Shown one piece after another: positions 6,174 to 6,288 of a stretch of 6,288 nucleotides of DNA. The DNA is from Clostridiales bacterium (GTDB taxonomy: Bacteria > Bacillota > Clostridia > Oscillospirales > Acutalibacteraceae): contig JAHZES010000047.1 in the NCBI GenBank assembly GCA_019421725.1, positions 5,523 through 11,810 of the forward strand, in the 5' to 3' direction. Under the pieces are notes generated by a model. The model was given only the letters and a program-made list of their open reading frames with translations. It did not search any database and was not told where the DNA came from. The stretch's first letter is position 1. Each line of letters opens with the position of its first letter. Position numbers and translations under genes: made by a program.

Positions 6174-6226
6174 GATAGAGGGACTGCTTCCTAAGCGGGA
6201 GATCGTTCGAGTCTAAATCTTGCATA
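6174..6226 (+). pseudogene. Decayed tRNA-like remnant with CCT anticodon loop
   Basis: GATAGAG (6174-6180, end of the D-arm) is followed by an anticodon arm with loop TTCCTAA (6188-6194) and anticodon CCT at 6190-6192. The 9-nt gap from GATAGAG to the anticodon equals that in the intact tRNA-Arg at 6249. A T-loop-like TTCGAGT follows (6206-6212). The anticodon stem has four pairs and one mismatch (ACTGC with GCGGG). The variable/T-stem part is about 4 nt short, the T-stem does not pair, and the 5' half is unrecognisable. It should be nonfunctional. It may be a decayed tandem tRNA or a leftover attachment-site copy. Confidence 0.55.
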
Positions 6227-6248
6227 CAACTTTATATTTTGTGTATAC

Positions 6249-6288
6249 GTCCCAGTAGCTCAGCTGGATAGAGCACACGCCTCCTAAG
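6249..6288 (+). tRNA. tRNA-Arg (CCT anticodon), 3' part beyond the window
   Basis: The 5' portion of a canonical tRNA: acceptor strand GTCCCAG (6249-6255), TA, D-stem GCTC (6258-6261) pairing with GAGC (6271-6274), and D-loop AGCTGGATA. The anticodon stem strand is CACGC (6276-6280) and the loop CTCCTAA (6281-6287), with anticodon CCT at 6283-6285, which reads the arginine codon AGG. The window ends at the first base of the 3' anticodon strand. TATATT at 6233-6238 could be a -10 element for it, but no good -35 accompanies it. Confidence 0.9.

Larger units (their letters stand above)
5875..6248. other. AT-rich intergenic stretch without a credible protein gene
   Basis: The 374 nt between the transposase remnant and tRNA-Arg are visibly more AT-rich than the purine genes. 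The first part holds the leader of the transposase with its ribosome binding site. It also contains a 14-bp palindrome, the second direct-repeat copy, a near-consensus promoter at 6007-6035 and a tRNA-like remnant at 6174-6226. A 96-codon open frame on the - strand (5935-6225) has no family resemblance and low-complexity content, and it crosses the tRNA remnant, so it is not called as a gene. Confidence 0.7.

Noticed and set aside
5935..6225. 96-codon open frame on the - strand in the AT-rich stretch
   Set aside because: It has no recognisable domain, crosses the 14-bp palindrome, the direct repeat and the tRNA remnant, and runs opposite to the strong promoter. It is most likely chance in AT-rich DNA.
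5437..6288. A complete integrative element, defence system or CRISPR array at the right end
   Set aside because: No integrase, nuclease, toxin-antitoxin pair or regularly spaced repeats are present. Only a decayed IS and tRNA-related sequences can be seen.

Overview
The window looks like chromosomal DNA of an anaerobic Firmicute of class Clostridia, probably of the Oscillospiraceae/Ruminococcaceae kind. Three things point there: strong AGGAGG-type ribosome binding sites with moderate GC content, a YlmC/YmxH-type sporulation protein (known from spore-forming Firmicutes), and a split final step of purine synthesis (separate IMP cyclohydrolase and AICAR transformylase). The genus cannot be fixed from this sequence.

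Positions 1-4974 hold the distal part of a de novo purine operon, all on the + strand: purM (AIR synthetase), purN (GAR transformylase, overlapping purM by 7 nt), a PurO-type IMP cyclohydrolase, a stand-alone AICAR transformylase (the C-terminal half of PurH, called PurV in some literature), and purD (GAR synthetase). PurD makes GAR, PurN formylates it, PurM closes the imidazole ring, PurV formylates AICAR to FAICAR, and PurO closes FAICAR to IMP. The remaining steps (PurF, PurL/Q/S, PurE, PurC, PurB) must be encoded elsewhere, some perhaps just upstream. A terminator-like hairpin with a U-tract sits between purV and purD, with a smaller overlapping hairpin that could compete with it. A second, very clear intrinsic terminator (5002-5044) follows purD and closes the operon.

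Positions 5121-5408 encode a small PRC-barrel protein of the YlmC/YmxH family as a separate unit.

From about 5437 the character changes. A decayed transposase gene (IS481-like, DDE/rve type) lies on the - strand at 5451-5874. It has a frameshift at an A6 run and has lost the central part carrying two of the three catalytic acids. An 18-nt direct repeat (17/18 identical) brackets it. The following AT-rich stretch, about 5875-6248, has no credible protein gene. It contains a 14-bp perfect palindrome, a near-consensus vegetative promoter (TTGACT-17 nt-TATAAT) pointing right, and what looks like a decayed tRNA with a CCT anticodon loop. The window ends inside an apparently intact tRNA-Arg(CCT). 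The right end therefore resembles a tRNA-associated insertion hot spot, although no integrase or complete element is visible.
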